From: Pyxidicoccus caerfyrddinensis
Lineage (GTDB): Bacteria > Myxococcota > Myxococcia > Myxococcales > Myxococcaceae
Reading direction: 5' to 3'
DNA: 64,000 nucleotides
NCBI RefSeq assembly: GCF_010894405.1
Contig: NZ_JAAIYA010000023.1
Location: forward strand, 1-64,000
Shown here one piece after another: positions 22,824-31,666 of the stretch (positions are counted from its first letter, which is position 1; every line of letters starts with the position of its first letter). The translations under genes and the position numbers were made by a program. The notes under the pieces were generated by a model, which was given only the letters and a program-made list of their open reading frames with translations, made no database searches and was not told where the DNA came from.

Positions 22824-25451
22824 GTGTGGATTCCGACGCTGGTGCTCTGTGTGCTGAGCGCCACGGCCGAAGTGCCCGTGACGCCGCCCGTGCCCCTGGA
22901 CGCACCGCCCCCGGTGCTGCCGGTGGGAGTGCCTCCTCCCGAAGTTCCGGCCACGGTGCTCCTGCGAGTCACCATCGATACGGCGGGAGAGGTGTCCCAT
23001 GTGGAGGTGCGGCAGTCGGCGGGCGTGGCGTTCGACCGGGCGGCGATGGCCGCCGCCGTGCGCTGGCGGTTCCAGCCGGCGCGACGGGGCGAGGAGCGGA
23101 TTGAAGTGCGGGCCGATGTGCCCGTCACCTTCGTGCCTCCGGTGCACGGACATCACCTGGAGCCCGTGGACGGCACGGAGGACGGGGCGGCGTCGGGCAC
23201 GGCGGCACGGAATGAGGAGGTAGCGGCGGAGGAGCAGGGCGCTTCACGCTCCGCGGAGGCGGCGGCGGAAGAGCAGGGCGCTTCACGCTCCGCGGAGGCC
23301 GTGCGAGAGCCTGCGCTCGTGGACGGTGGTGCCGCACAGGCCGGCCCGGACTCGGAGGCGCCGGCCTTCTCCACCACCGTGCGCGGCACGGCGAGCGCGC
23401 CGCCTCCCGTCGCCGTCGGAGACCTCTACATTCCCGTGGGGCAGCTCGCGGACGTGCCGCGCCACTCGGCGGCGGACCTGATGCTGCTGGCTCCCGGCGT
23501 CATGCTCGCCAACCACGGCGGCGAGGGCCACGCGGAGACCCTCTTCATCCGGGGCTTCGACGCGGGCGAGGGCAAGGACGTGGAGTTGCGTCTCAACGGC
23601 GTGCCCCTCAACGAGGTCTCCCATGCGCACGGCCATGGCTACGCGGACACGTACTTCATCATCCCGGAGTTGGTCGAAGCCCTGCGCGTCACCGAAGGCC
23701 CCTTCGACCCGTCTCAAGGCGACTTCGGCGTGGCGGGCACGGTGGAGTACCAGCTCGGCCTGGAGCGTCGGGGCCTCACCGCGTCCGTCGCCTACGGCAG
23801 CTTCGCCTCGCGCCGGCTGGCGCTGGTGTGGGGCCCGCCCGAGTCGAACAGCGCCACCTTCGTGGGGCTGCTGCTGCGCCAGGGCCACGGCTTCGGCCCC
23901 AACCGCGCGCACGCCAGCGCGGGCGCCATGGCCCAGGTGGAGCTGCGCCTGGGCGACGAGACGCGGCTGCGCCTGTTCGGGACCAGCTATGGCACGCGCT
24001 TCTCCTCGGCGGGCGTGGTGCGGGAGACGGACGTGGTGGACGCGCGGCTGCCCTGCGCCGCCGATGCGGACTCGCAGTTCTTCTGCCTGTACGACGCCAA
24101 CCAGGGCGGCGCGGGCCAGCGCCACCTCCTCTCCGCCGAGCTGTCCTCCCGCCTGAAGCGCGGGGGACGCTTCGTGCAGCAGGGCTACGTCGTCCTCCGG
24201 CAGACGCGCATCCGCGACAACTTCACCGGCTTCCTGCAGGACACGCCGCCCGGAGAGGAGGCCCAGCGCGGAGACAACACCGAGGGCTACTACCAGGGCT
24301 CCACCGTGGGCCTGCGCGGGCGCTACACGCCGGGGCTCACGTTGCTCGGGCAGCCCCGGCCGCTGGAGCTGGGCTACGAGGCCCGCTTCGATGACGTGCA
24401 CACGCGCTCGCGGCGCCTGCGGGACAGCGGCGGTGCGCCCTACACCACGCGCTTCGACAACCGGGTGCGCACCACCCACCTGGCGGCCCATGCGTCACTG
24501 CGCGCCGCACCGCTGTCCTGGCTCATCCTGCGCGGCGGCGTGCGGCTGGACACCTTCCTCTTCGGCGTGGACGACGAGAACCGGCCCGCCGTGGACCGGG
24601 ACGGCACGCGCATCCCCGAGGAGTCGCTGGAGGCCTACGGCTTCTTCGCCAGCCCGCGCGGCACCGCCGAGGTGCGACTGTCGCCGCGACTGAGCTGGCT
24701 CACCAGCGTGGGCCTGGGCGCGCGCTCCAGTGACGCGGCCGCCCTGTCCGACTCGGAGCTGGCACCGTATGCGCGAGTCACCTCCGGCGAGACGGGGCTG
24801 GGCTGGCGGCTGGAGGGCGAGGGGCGGCCCTACACCCTGGAGGCGCGCGGCGCCGTCTTCGCCACGCGCGTGTCGCAGGACTTCGTCTTCGACGAGAAGG
24901 CCGGTCGCAACCAGCCCATCGGCGCGTCGCAGCGACTGGGGGCCTTCGTCTCCGCGCGGGGGACGTGGCGGGAGCGGGTGGACGTGCAGGCCTCGCTCGC
25001 CTGGGCGCGCGCGACGCTGCCGGTGCCGGGCGGCTCCGCGTGGAAGCTGTGGGACGGCACGGTGATGCCGTACATCCCCCAGCTTCTCGGTCGGCTGGAC
25101 GCGTCCGTGCGAGGCACCGCCACCGTGGCGGGGGAGCAGCTGGGGTGGAACGTGGCGGTGGGGCACAGCGCCGTCGGCCCCAGGCCCCTCCCGCTGGACC
25201 GCTTCAGCGAGTCCGTCTTCCTCTTCGACGTGGCCACGCGCGCGCGGTGGAAGGCGTTCGAGGTGGGGCTCACGGTGGAGAACCTGCTCGACACGCGCTG
25301 GAGGGAGACGGAGTTCAACTACGTCTCCAACTTCCGCGGCCCGGATGCGCCCGCGTCGCTGCTGGCCACGCGGCACTTCTCCGCGGGCGCGCCGCGCACC
25401 TTCTCGGGCACCTTCACGCTGTACCTGGACCTCCAGGAGGACACGCCATGA
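22824..25451 (+). CDS. TonB-dependent outer-membrane receptor with an N-terminal TonB-C-like domain
   Basis: This 875-residue importer starts at GTG 22824 (WIPTLVLCVLSATA signal, SD GAGG). Then come: a TonB C-terminal-like fold (about 35-105, LLRVTIDTAGEVSHVEVRQS and AVRWRFQPARRGEERIEVRA); a linker with two exact copies of EEQGASRSAEA; a plug domain (LPxV-type DVPRHSAADLMLLAPGVML, ETLFIRGFDAGEGKDVELRL); and a long beta-barrel ending TFSGTFTLYLDL. The plug carries SHAHGHGYADTYF (HAHGHG about 267-272), a likely metal-contact loop. It is probably an importer of a metal or metal complex. It overlaps the next lipoprotein gene by 4 bases (ATGA) and is divergent from another, under a shared operator. 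Confidence 0.85.
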   Translation: MWIPTLVLCVLSATAEVPVTPPVPLDAPPPVLPVGVPPPEVPATVLLRVTIDTAGEVSHVEVRQSAGVAFDRAAMAAAVRWRFQPARRGEERIEVRADVPVTFVPPVHGHHLEPVDGTEDGAASGTAARNEEVAAEEQGASRSAEAAAEEQGASRSAEAVREPALVDGGAAQAGPDSEAPAFSTTVRGTASAPPPVAVGDLYIPVGQLADVPRHSAADLMLLAPGVMLANHGGEGHAETLFIRGFDAGEGKDVELRLNGVPLNEVSHAHGHGYADTYFIIPELVEALRVTEGPFDPSQGDFGVAGTVEYQLGLERRGLTASVAYGSFASRRLALVWGPPESNSATFVGLLLRQGHGFGPNRAHASAGAMAQVELRLGDETRLRLFGTSYGTRFSSAGVVRETDVVDARLPCAADADSQFFCLYDANQGGAGQRHLLSAELSSRLKRGGRFVQQGYVVLRQTRIRDNFTGFLQDTPPGEEAQRGDNTEGYYQGSTVGLRGRYTPGLTLLGQPRPLELGYEARFDDVHTRSRRLRDSGGAPYTTRFDNRVRTTHLAAHASLRAAPLSWLILRGGVRLDTFLFGVDDENRPAVDRDGTRIPEESLEAYGFFASPRGTAEVRLSPRLSWLTSVGLGARSSDAAALSDSELAPYARVTSGETGLGWRLEGEGRPYTLEARGAVFATRVSQDFVFDEKAGRNQPIGASQRLGAFVSARGTWRERVDVQASLAWARATLPVPGGSAWKLWDGTVMPYIPQLLGRLDASVRGTATVAGEQLGWNVAVGHSAVGPRPLPLDRFSESVFLFDVATRARWKAFEVGLTVENLLDTRWRETEFNYVSNFRGPDAPASLLATRHFSAGAPRTFSGTFTLYLDLQEDTP

Positions 25452-26296
25452 CGTCCCCGCTGCGCACCACCCGGCGCGCCTTCTCGCTGATGTTGGGCAC
25501 GGCGCTGGTGGGAGGCGTTGGCGCCTGCGGCCTGTCCGGCACCGGAGGCCGTGGCATCACCTTCCGAATGGGCCTGCGCACCGCGCTCGCGCCCGGTGAG
25601 ACGGTGCCCGGCGAGCTCACCACCGACACCGGCTGGCGCGTGCGGCTGTCCTCCGGGCGGATGGTGCTGGGCCCCATCTACCTCTTCGAGAACGCGTCAC
25701 CTCTCCAGGCCCGGGCCACCGGGTTGCGCCGCCTGGGGGAGTGGTTGCTGCCCTCCGCGCGAGCGCACGAGGGAGACTTCTTCTCCGGAGGCCGGGTGCT
25801 GGGCGAGTGGGACCGTGAGGTGGTGTTCGACCTGCTGGCGGACGGCGGCGAGGCGCGGGTGCTGGGACGCTCGCCGGGCATCGCCGGGCTGGCGCGCTCC
25901 TTCTCCCTGCTGCTCCAGCCTCCCTCGAAGGCACTGGGCGCCGAGGGCGCGGCATTGAACGGTCGCTCGGTGCTGCTGGAGGGCACGGCCTTCCGCCAGG
26001 AGCAGCGCGTGCCCTTCCGTGTCGCGCTGGACTTCCCTCCACCGCTGGAGCTGCAGCGCGTGGACTTCGTGCCCATCGAAGCGGAGCTGGATGACGAGGG
26101 GCTCTTCGTCGTGGAGGTGCAGCCGCACCGCTGGTTCGAGGGCGCGCACTTCGACCGGCTGGCGCTGCCCCCCGGCGGAGGCCCCGTGGACCTGACGCCG
26201 GAGACGCAGGTGCACCGCGCCCTGTCCGTCAACCTGCGCCGCTACACGGCCTTCGCCGGGACGTGGGAGCCTGCTCAGGACATCCCGCGTCAATGA
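25448..26296 (+). CDS. Lipoprotein co-transcribed with the TonB receptor
   Basis: This 282-residue predicted lipoprotein's ATG overlaps the receptor stop, so translation is coupled. It has RRAFSLML (Tat-like pair of Arg) and lipobox VGGVGAC (C27). The mature protein starts ITFRMGLRTALAPGE and includes TGWRVRLSSGRMVLGPIYLF. This resembles in outline the DGW...LV.LG... start of the divergent lipoprotein at 21795. It also has the His-containing ARAHEGDFFSGGRVLGEWDR. I do not recognise a named family. The context says it assists the receptor, perhaps as a surface or periplasmic metal-binding partner. Confidence 0.72.
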   Translation: MTSPLRTTRRAFSLMLGTALVGGVGACGLSGTGGRGITFRMGLRTALAPGETVPGELTTDTGWRVRLSSGRMVLGPIYLFENASPLQARATGLRRLGEWLLPSARAHEGDFFSGGRVLGEWDREVVFDLLADGGEARVLGRSPGIAGLARSFSLLLQPPSKALGAEGAALNGRSVLLEGTAFRQEQRVPFRVALDFPPPLELQRVDFVPIEAELDDEGLFVVEVQPHRWFEGAHFDRLALPPGGGPVDLTPETQVHRALSVNLRRYTAFAGTWEPAQDIPRQ

Positions 26297-26486
26297 CGGG
26301 TGGGGTCGGCCCCGCCGTTCGAGGCGCAAGGCCGACTCCGTGCACTCGCTGCTCCCGCGGGGCTGGGAACAGACGTTGAGCGACAGGAGCACTTCCCCTG
26401 AGGCCGGGGCAGCCGACCCGTACAGGGCGCGGTGGCGCGGCGCTCCAGAGGGGAGGTCCTAGCTTGAGCGGCGGGAGGGGTGAGCC

Positions 26487-27512
26487 GTGCGAGTCCTCGT
26501 CACCGGGGCCACCGGGTTCCTCGGAGCCTGGGTCACCCGGGCCTTCGTCCAAGCGGGACATCGGGTGCGAATCCTCGTCCGTGCCACGAGCTCGCGTGAG
26601 GTCTTGAAGGCCCTGCCTCTGGAGGAGACCGAGGGCGATGTCCTGGACCGGAGCGCCGTTGCCCGGGCCCTGGAAGGCGTGGAGGCCGTCGTGCACTGCG
26701 CCGGTCTGGTGGCGCTGCGTCCACGTGACCGGGAAGCCTTGTTCCGGGTGAATGTGGAGGGCAGTCGCTACGTGCTGGAGGCGGCCCGGGCCCGGAGCCT
26801 GCGGGTGCTGTTCACGTCCACGGTTGGCACCCTCGGTTCCACGACGCTGCCCGTTGCTCGCGACGAGTGCGCCGGGGCGGACGCGCGCGTGGGAGGCTCG
26901 GCCTACGTCGAGTCGAAGCGGGCAGGGGAGGAGCTGGCGCTGGCCATGGCGGCACTGGGCGCGGACGTTGTCGTGCTCAACCCGGGCAACGCGCTGGGGC
27001 CGGGCGACGCGCGCCTCACGGGCACACGCTTCGTGTCGCACTATCTCCAGGGCTCCCTGCGTTTCTACCTGCAAGGGGGGATGTCCTTCTGTGACGTGCG
27101 AGATGTCGCCGCCGCGTACGTCTCCGCCCTGGAGCGGGGCCGTCCGGGAGAACGGTATCTGCTGGCAGGTGTCAATCTCAGCTATGGCCAGCTCTTCTCC
27201 GAGCTGTGGCGGCTCACCGGCCTCCACCGGCCCTGGCCGCTGCCCTGGCCCGCCGCGCTCGGGATGGCCTTCTCGTCCGAAATGGCCTCCGCCTTCTTCG
27301 AACACCCGCTGGAGGAACTGAACCTCTCCGTCGTCGGGTCCGGGCAGCGCTTCACCTTCGCCAACGTGGGCAAGGCGGTCCGCGAGCTGGGCTACCGCGT
27401 GCGGGACTTCCGCGCCACGCTGGCCGACACCCTCGTGGACCACCTGTCCCGCGGCTCATTCCCCACGATGACTCCCCGCCTCCGCGCGCTCCTGGCGCAA
27501 CACGTCCCCTGA
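26487..27512 (+). CDS. NAD(P)-dependent epimerase/dehydratase (extended SDR)
   Basis: This 341-residue extended short-chain dehydrogenase starts with the dinucleotide-binding VLVTGATGFLGAWVTRAF. It then has EGDVLDRSAVARALEGVEAV, VVHCAGLVALRPRD, the catalytic YVESK (Tyr and Lys), LNPGNALGPGD and CDVRDVAAAYVSALERG. It belongs to the dihydroflavonol-reductase/HpnA-like group, whose substrates include sugars, sterols and isoprenoid ketones. It is convergent with a prenyl-synthase operon (13-base gap), so a role in that pathway is possible but not shown. It starts GTG (26487, gtgcgagtcctcgtc), with no other candidate start near the Rossmann motif. Confidence 0.85.
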   Translation: MRVLVTGATGFLGAWVTRAFVQAGHRVRILVRATSSREVLKALPLEETEGDVLDRSAVARALEGVEAVVHCAGLVALRPRDREALFRVNVEGSRYVLEAARARSLRVLFTSTVGTLGSTTLPVARDECAGADARVGGSAYVESKRAGEELALAMAALGADVVVLNPGNALGPGDARLTGTRFVSHYLQGSLRFYLQGGMSFCDVRDVAAAYVSALERGRPGERYLLAGVNLSYGQLFSELWRLTGLHRPWPLPWPAALGMAFSSEMASAFFEHPLEELNLSVVGSGQRFTFANVGKAVRELGYRVRDFRATLADTLVDHLSRGSFPTMTPRLRALLAQHVP

Positions 27513-27524
27513 AGCCCGCACCCC

Positions 27525-28559
27525 TCAGGCCCGCTCCAGGACCCACGCGGGGAGGGCCTCCAGGAGGCGCTTGTCGGGGGAGTCCCGCAGGTCGCCGTAC
27601 GCTCGTGAGAACTCGTGCCGCGCGGCCCCGGCGAGCCCATGGGCCACCTGCCTCGCGAAGGTGATGGAGCCATGGTCGTCCATGCCGCCGCGCACCCAGC
27701 GCAGCTCCTCCTCCCGCCGCTCCGCCCGGGGCTGGCTCAGCAGGCGTGACAGCCGGCTGCGGCCCTCCGGGTCCTGCGCGTGGAAGAAGTGGAGGAGCAT
27801 CAGCGTGCGCTTTCCCTCCAACAGGTCACCGGCCAGCTCCTTGCCGTAGCTCGCCTCGTCGCCCACCAGGTTCAACAGGTCGTCCTGAATCTGGAACGCC
27901 GCGCCCACGAAGAAGCCGAAGCGCAGGTACCGGTCCAGGTCCACTCCGTCCCGGGTGCCGATGAGCGCGCCCACTCGCAGGGGATAGATGGTCGTGTACC
28001 AACACGTCTTCTTCAGCACCATCCGCAGGTAGTCGCCCTCGTGCAGCTCCACCACGTTGTGCTGCCGCCACCAGAGCTCCAGCGTCTGTCCCTCCACGGA
28101 CTCGCGGGTCATGCGCTCGGCCTCCTGGAGCACCCGCAACGCGAGCCGGGTGCCCAGTGTGCCCACGTTGTCCAGCAGCGGCTGGAGGCTCAGGGCGGTG
28201 AGTGCATCCCCCACGTGGACGGCCAGCGGAGTGCCATGCCCGCGGTGCAGCGTGGGGCGCCCACGCCGTTGCTCACTCTCATCCTCCACGTCGTCGTGCA
28301 CCAGGAAGGCGTTGTGGAGCAGCTCCAGCGCCACCGCCGAGTTCAGCGCCTCCGTCATCGACGCGCCGAACGCGCGCGCGGTGGCCAGGCACAGGCCCGC
28401 GCGCAGCGAGCGGCCTCCGCGCTCGGGGTAGTCCGCGACCAGCTCCTGGAAGGCATGGTCGGAGGGCCTGCCTCGCAGGTAGTGCCGCATCCTCTCCCGC
28501 GCCGCCGTCCCGTACTCCGCGAGCTTCTCCCGCACATGGGCCGCTTCAGGGGTGCTCAT
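27525..28559 (-). CDS. Polyprenyl (farnesyl/geranylgeranyl) diphosphate synthase
   Basis: This 344-residue trans-prenyltransferase has GGRSLRAGLCLATARAFG, the first Asp-rich motif in FLVHDDVEDESEQRRGRPT, then LAVHVGDALTALS, KKTCWYTTIYPLRVGALIG and the second motif AFQIQDDLLNLVGDEASYGK with GDLLEGKRTLMLLH. All substrate-binding residues are present. It condenses IPP with allylic diphosphates. Product length cannot be read safely. The ATG at 28559 follows GAGGAGG. It is the last of four close minus-strand genes (32722 to 27525), which suggests a terpenoid-type pathway. Confidence 0.9.
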   Translation of the reverse strand: MSTPEAAHVREKLAEYGTAARERMRHYLRGRPSDHAFQELVADYPERGGRSLRAGLCLATARAFGASMTEALNSAVALELLHNAFLVHDDVEDESEQRRGRPTLHRGHGTPLAVHVGDALTALSLQPLLDNVGTLGTRLALRVLQEAERMTRESVEGQTLELWWRQHNVVELHEGDYLRMVLKKTCWYTTIYPLRVGALIGTRDGVDLDRYLRFGFFVGAAFQIQDDLLNLVGDEASYGKELAGDLLEGKRTLMLLHFFHAQDPEGRSRLSRLLSQPRAERREEELRWVRGGMDDHGSITFARQVAHGLAGAARHEFSRAYGDLRDSPDKRLLEALPAWVLERA

Positions 28560-28572
28560 GGAGTGTTCCTCC

Positions 28573-29361
28573 TCAAGGGGCGAAGAGGCGCACGCTGATG
28601 GTGCCTCGCGGCATGCCTGTCCGCTCGTCCAGGATGAGGCCGCTGTAGATGCCGGGAGGGTGGTCGTCCGGAATGCGCAGGCGGAGGGTGACCCGGTCCT
28701 CTTCGGGGGCTGTCTCGAGGCGCGCTCCCGTGAGGCGAGGCACGTCCGGCTCGGGCGCGCGCAGGTCGTGCACCCGCAGGGGTATTCCGACCGAGCGCAT
28801 GCGCAGGTCGATGGACACCTCCGCGCGCCGTCGGGTGTCCAGCTCCAGCGTGACACCGGGTGCGGCCAGGGCTTCCGGAGCCGTCGCCACCGGCGCCGGT
28901 GCCGGCGTGGTGGGAGGGGGCTCTGGCGCAACGACTCCCGCGGAGAACGGGCCCGCCGTCCCCAGCGGCGACGCCATGTCCGGCGCTCGCGGGGGGAAGC
29001 CCGCGGGGCTCATCGTGCCCAGCATCTCCATCCACAGTCCCGCGAAGTCCGCGAAGCTCCGCATCAGGGTGGCCATGCGCTGGGGCATCCCGTCCCCGGG
29101 CCCGACACCCCCGCCCGCGCCCGCGTACGGAACCCCCATCATCCGCGCGACGTTCTGGCCCTGGCGCATGTACTCCTCGATGACCCGGTACCCCATCTCC
29201 ACGCCCCGGGAGACCGGGTCCGCTGGGGGAATCGCCGCTCCCGCTCCCGCTTCCGCGGAGGGTGGCTGCGCCCCAGGCGGGCCGAACATCGTCCACCAGT
29301 TCCGGATGGGTTGCGTGCGCCCCGGCTCCGGCCTCTTCACGCGCTCGTCTGGATTCATCAC
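28573..29361 (-). CDS. Unknown protein: helical (phasin-like?) part plus C-terminal beta domain
   Basis: I do not recognise the family. The 262-residue product has no signal peptide. Residues 50-125 are amphipathic helices (VSRGVEMGYRVIEEYMRQGQ and TLMRSFADFAGLWMEMLG) that recall phasins or surface-binding helices. A Pro/Ala linker follows, then a small beta-domain ending HPPGIYSGLILD and GTISVRLF. The protein at 34125-34760 ends in the same GxYxG(L/M)(I/V) pattern after a similar helical start. It lies 33 bases after the FAD oxidoreductase gene and 13 bases before the prenyl synthase, so it belongs to that operon. A role in holding or localising the enzymes or product is a guess. Confidence 0.6.
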   Translation of the reverse strand: MMNPDERVKRPEPGRTQPIRNWWTMFGPPGAQPPSAEAGAGAAIPPADPVSRGVEMGYRVIEEYMRQGQNVARMMGVPYAGAGGGVGPGDGMPQRMATLMRSFADFAGLWMEMLGTMSPAGFPPRAPDMASPLGTAGPFSAGVVAPEPPPTTPAPAPVATAPEALAAPGVTLELDTRRRAEVSIDLRMRSVGIPLRVHDLRAPEPDVPRLTGARLETAPEEDRVTLRLRIPDDHPPGIYSGLILDERTGMPRGTISVRLFAP

Positions 29362-29394
29362 AGGCTCCTGGAAGAAGGGGACTGGCAGCGCCGC

Positions 29395-31563
29395 TCACGG
29401 GTGGTCGAAGCCGACGACTTCCTCGAGCCGGGGCGTGCCGGAGAGCGCGTGCGCCGCCAGCCGGCCCGACATCACCGCGGCCTCCACGCAGCCTTCGTTG
29501 AAGCCGCAGTCCGTCCAGTCGCCAGCGACGGTGAGGTTGTCGTAGGTGTGGTCGAGCGGGGAGATGCGGAAGCGCAAGCTCCCCGGCAGCGACAGGGTGT
29601 AGCGCTCCGTGGGGCTCACGTTCGCGGTCCAGTACTGTGAATCGAAGCGGGCCTCGCCCTGGGGGCCGGCCTCCGCGGGCGAGGCCGGGTCCATCAGCAC
29701 GTCCCACCGGAAGCCACCGGCGGCGCCCTGACACCGCGGCCACAGGTGGACGAGGTCGCGCTGGAGGAAGCGCACGGCGTTGCGGCGGACCCGCTCGTGC
29801 TGCTCGTCCGGGAAGGCCGGGCGTTGCCGCTCCGCCTCGGGCGTGTCGGGCAGCACGCTGCAGAAGTAGGCGATGGCGCGCGGCGGCCGGGGCCAGCTCT
29901 CCTCCGAGGCCAGGTGTGTCATGTCCGCCCAGGTGTCGAAGGGCTTCACGAAGCCGGAGATGTTGATGGGGCCGTCATGCCAGCCCAGCTCCCGCATGCC
30001 CGTGCCGAGCCAGAGCTGGAACGCCTGCGTGGGCACCGTCTTCACGCGCTCCACCATCGCGCGCCAGCGTGGGTCCTGGTCCACCAGCTCCCGGCAGACC
30101 CCGCGCACGGCGCCTCCGCCCACCGCCAGCACCACCAGGTCGAAGTCCTGGCCCACCCGCAGCACGCGCGTGCCCGCCTTGCGCAGGTCCCACGCGGATT
30201 CGAAGCGCCACCCCTCGCGCTGCAGCCTCTCGCCGTCCACGAGCTGGCTCCAGTCCGGCGCCGCGGGCCAGCATGGCAGCCCGCGCACGTCCACGAGCGG
30301 CTGGTACTCGCCGCCGCCCGCCACCTCGGCTTGCACGTCGAACTCCAGTGCCTCCACGTGGGGGCGCTCACCTGGAGCCCGCCGGGCCGGGTCCGACAGC
30401 CGCACGGACTCCAGGCGGTGGAAGAACGCGAAGCTCGCGCCCCGCCGCTTCAGCACCTCGTAGAAGGGCGCGAAGACGATGTCCCCCATGCCCGAGCGCA
30501 TCTTCCAGAAGAAGGCGCCGCGGTACGTGAAGAACGCCCGCAGCGCCCCTCGCAGGGCCTGCCCGGCGGCGATGCGGGGCCGCCGCGCGTCGCCGTCCTC
30601 GTAGGCGAAGGCCAGGTCGTACAGCGCCCGAATGAAGGCGCTGTTGATGGAGCGCTCCGAGGCGCCGTTGAGCCGCAGCCACTCGCGGCAGTCATAGTCG
30701 TCGATGGCGTCGAAGCCGCGCGGGTCCGCCAGCAGGCGGAAGCGCAGCGCGCCCCGCACCACCGCGAGCACCAGGTCCGCGATTTCCCAGAGCCGGCGCA
30801 GCTCGTCGTCGGCCGCCACCTGCTGCTCCATCAGCCCGCGCAGCGACGACGCCACCATGTCGTGGAAGCGCAGCAACAGCTCCATGGGGTAGCGGCGCAG
30901 CGTCCCGAGCGCGACCTCCAGCAGGTTCAGCGCCTCCACCACCGCGGCCAGCGAGGCGAACCCGCCCAGCTTCAGCAGGCGCGCCATGGACTCCAACAGG
31001 GCCTCCGGGCTGCCCACGCCCGGTGCGCTCCCGGACGCCTCCGCGCCGGACGCGGACGGCGGGCTCCCGGGCGCCTGGATGGCGGACAGCAGCGTGCGCA
31101 GCAGCTCCAGGGCTCGCGCCAGGTACTCGCCGACGGTCCACCGCGGGAGGGTCGCGCCCGGCTCCCCGGGCAGTCCCTCGAACGGCGGCAGGTGAACCTT
31201 CCACGGCAGCCAGCGTCCGCTCGGAGAGTAGTCCGCGACGCCGTTGAACGGGTCGGGCGTGAAGGCATCCCGCCAGTCCGCGATGGGGCAGGTGGCCGGG
31301 TCGCGCCGCAGCTCCGCGTAGCACTCGCGCATCAGCCGGAACGCGTTCTCGTAGAACCCCATCCACAGGTGCAGGCCGTGCTCCTGGATGCGGTCCGCCG
31401 GGCCCCGGCCGGACGCGCCCTTGCCTCCCAGCCTCCAGCCGAGCTGGTACATCGTGACGTGATAGCGCCCCTGGTGCTCGGGACGCGTCAGCTCGAAAGC
31501 AGCGCTGACGCCCGCGCAGCCACCCCCGATGATGGCGACCTCGATGGGCCTTCCGCGTGTCAT
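29395..31563 (-). CDS. Large FAD-dependent oxidoreductase (carotenoid-desaturase-like)
   Basis: This 722-residue flavoprotein has the N-terminal dinucleotide-binding motif VAIIGGGCAGVSAAFEL and the flavin-contact region GWRLGGKGASGRG. The conspicuous EHGLHLWMGFYENAFRLMRE is typical of a long-chain family annotated only as NAD(P)/FAD-binding or hydroxysqualene-dehydroxylase-like. The middle about 200 residues are a helical insertion. The end has NLTVAGDWTDCGFNEGCVEA, the FAD-ribityl motif of amine-oxidase/desaturase folds. It probably oxidises or isomerises a lipid or terpenoid. It lies between a saccharopine-dehydrogenase-like gene (103 bases upstream) and the unknown helical protein (33 bases). 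Confidence 0.82.
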   Translation of the reverse strand: MTRGRPIEVAIIGGGCAGVSAAFELTRPEHQGRYHVTMYQLGWRLGGKGASGRGPADRIQEHGLHLWMGFYENAFRLMRECYAELRRDPATCPIADWRDAFTPDPFNGVADYSPSGRWLPWKVHLPPFEGLPGEPGATLPRWTVGEYLARALELLRTLLSAIQAPGSPPSASGAEASGSAPGVGSPEALLESMARLLKLGGFASLAAVVEALNLLEVALGTLRRYPMELLLRFHDMVASSLRGLMEQQVAADDELRRLWEIADLVLAVVRGALRFRLLADPRGFDAIDDYDCREWLRLNGASERSINSAFIRALYDLAFAYEDGDARRPRIAAGQALRGALRAFFTYRGAFFWKMRSGMGDIVFAPFYEVLKRRGASFAFFHRLESVRLSDPARRAPGERPHVEALEFDVQAEVAGGGEYQPLVDVRGLPCWPAAPDWSQLVDGERLQREGWRFESAWDLRKAGTRVLRVGQDFDLVVLAVGGGAVRGVCRELVDQDPRWRAMVERVKTVPTQAFQLWLGTGMRELGWHDGPINISGFVKPFDTWADMTHLASEESWPRPPRAIAYFCSVLPDTPEAERQRPAFPDEQHERVRRNAVRFLQRDLVHLWPRCQGAAGGFRWDVLMDPASPAEAGPQGEARFDSQYWTANVSPTERYTLSLPGSLRFRISPLDHTYDNLTVAGDWTDCGFNEGCVEAAVMSGRLAAHALSGTPRLEEVVGFDHP

Positions 31564-31666
31564 TGCCCGCCATTGCACGAGCGCGCGCGCATTGCGTCAA
31601 TGCGACCCGCGGTCGCCGTCCTCGCGCCGACGCGGGCTCACCCCCGCGTTCAGGGTCGCGACTGCA

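Noticed and set aside
26297..26486. tRNA-like GTTCGA in the gap before the SDR gene
   Set aside because: No cloverleaf can be drawn. The sequence lacks matching acceptor and anticodon stems.
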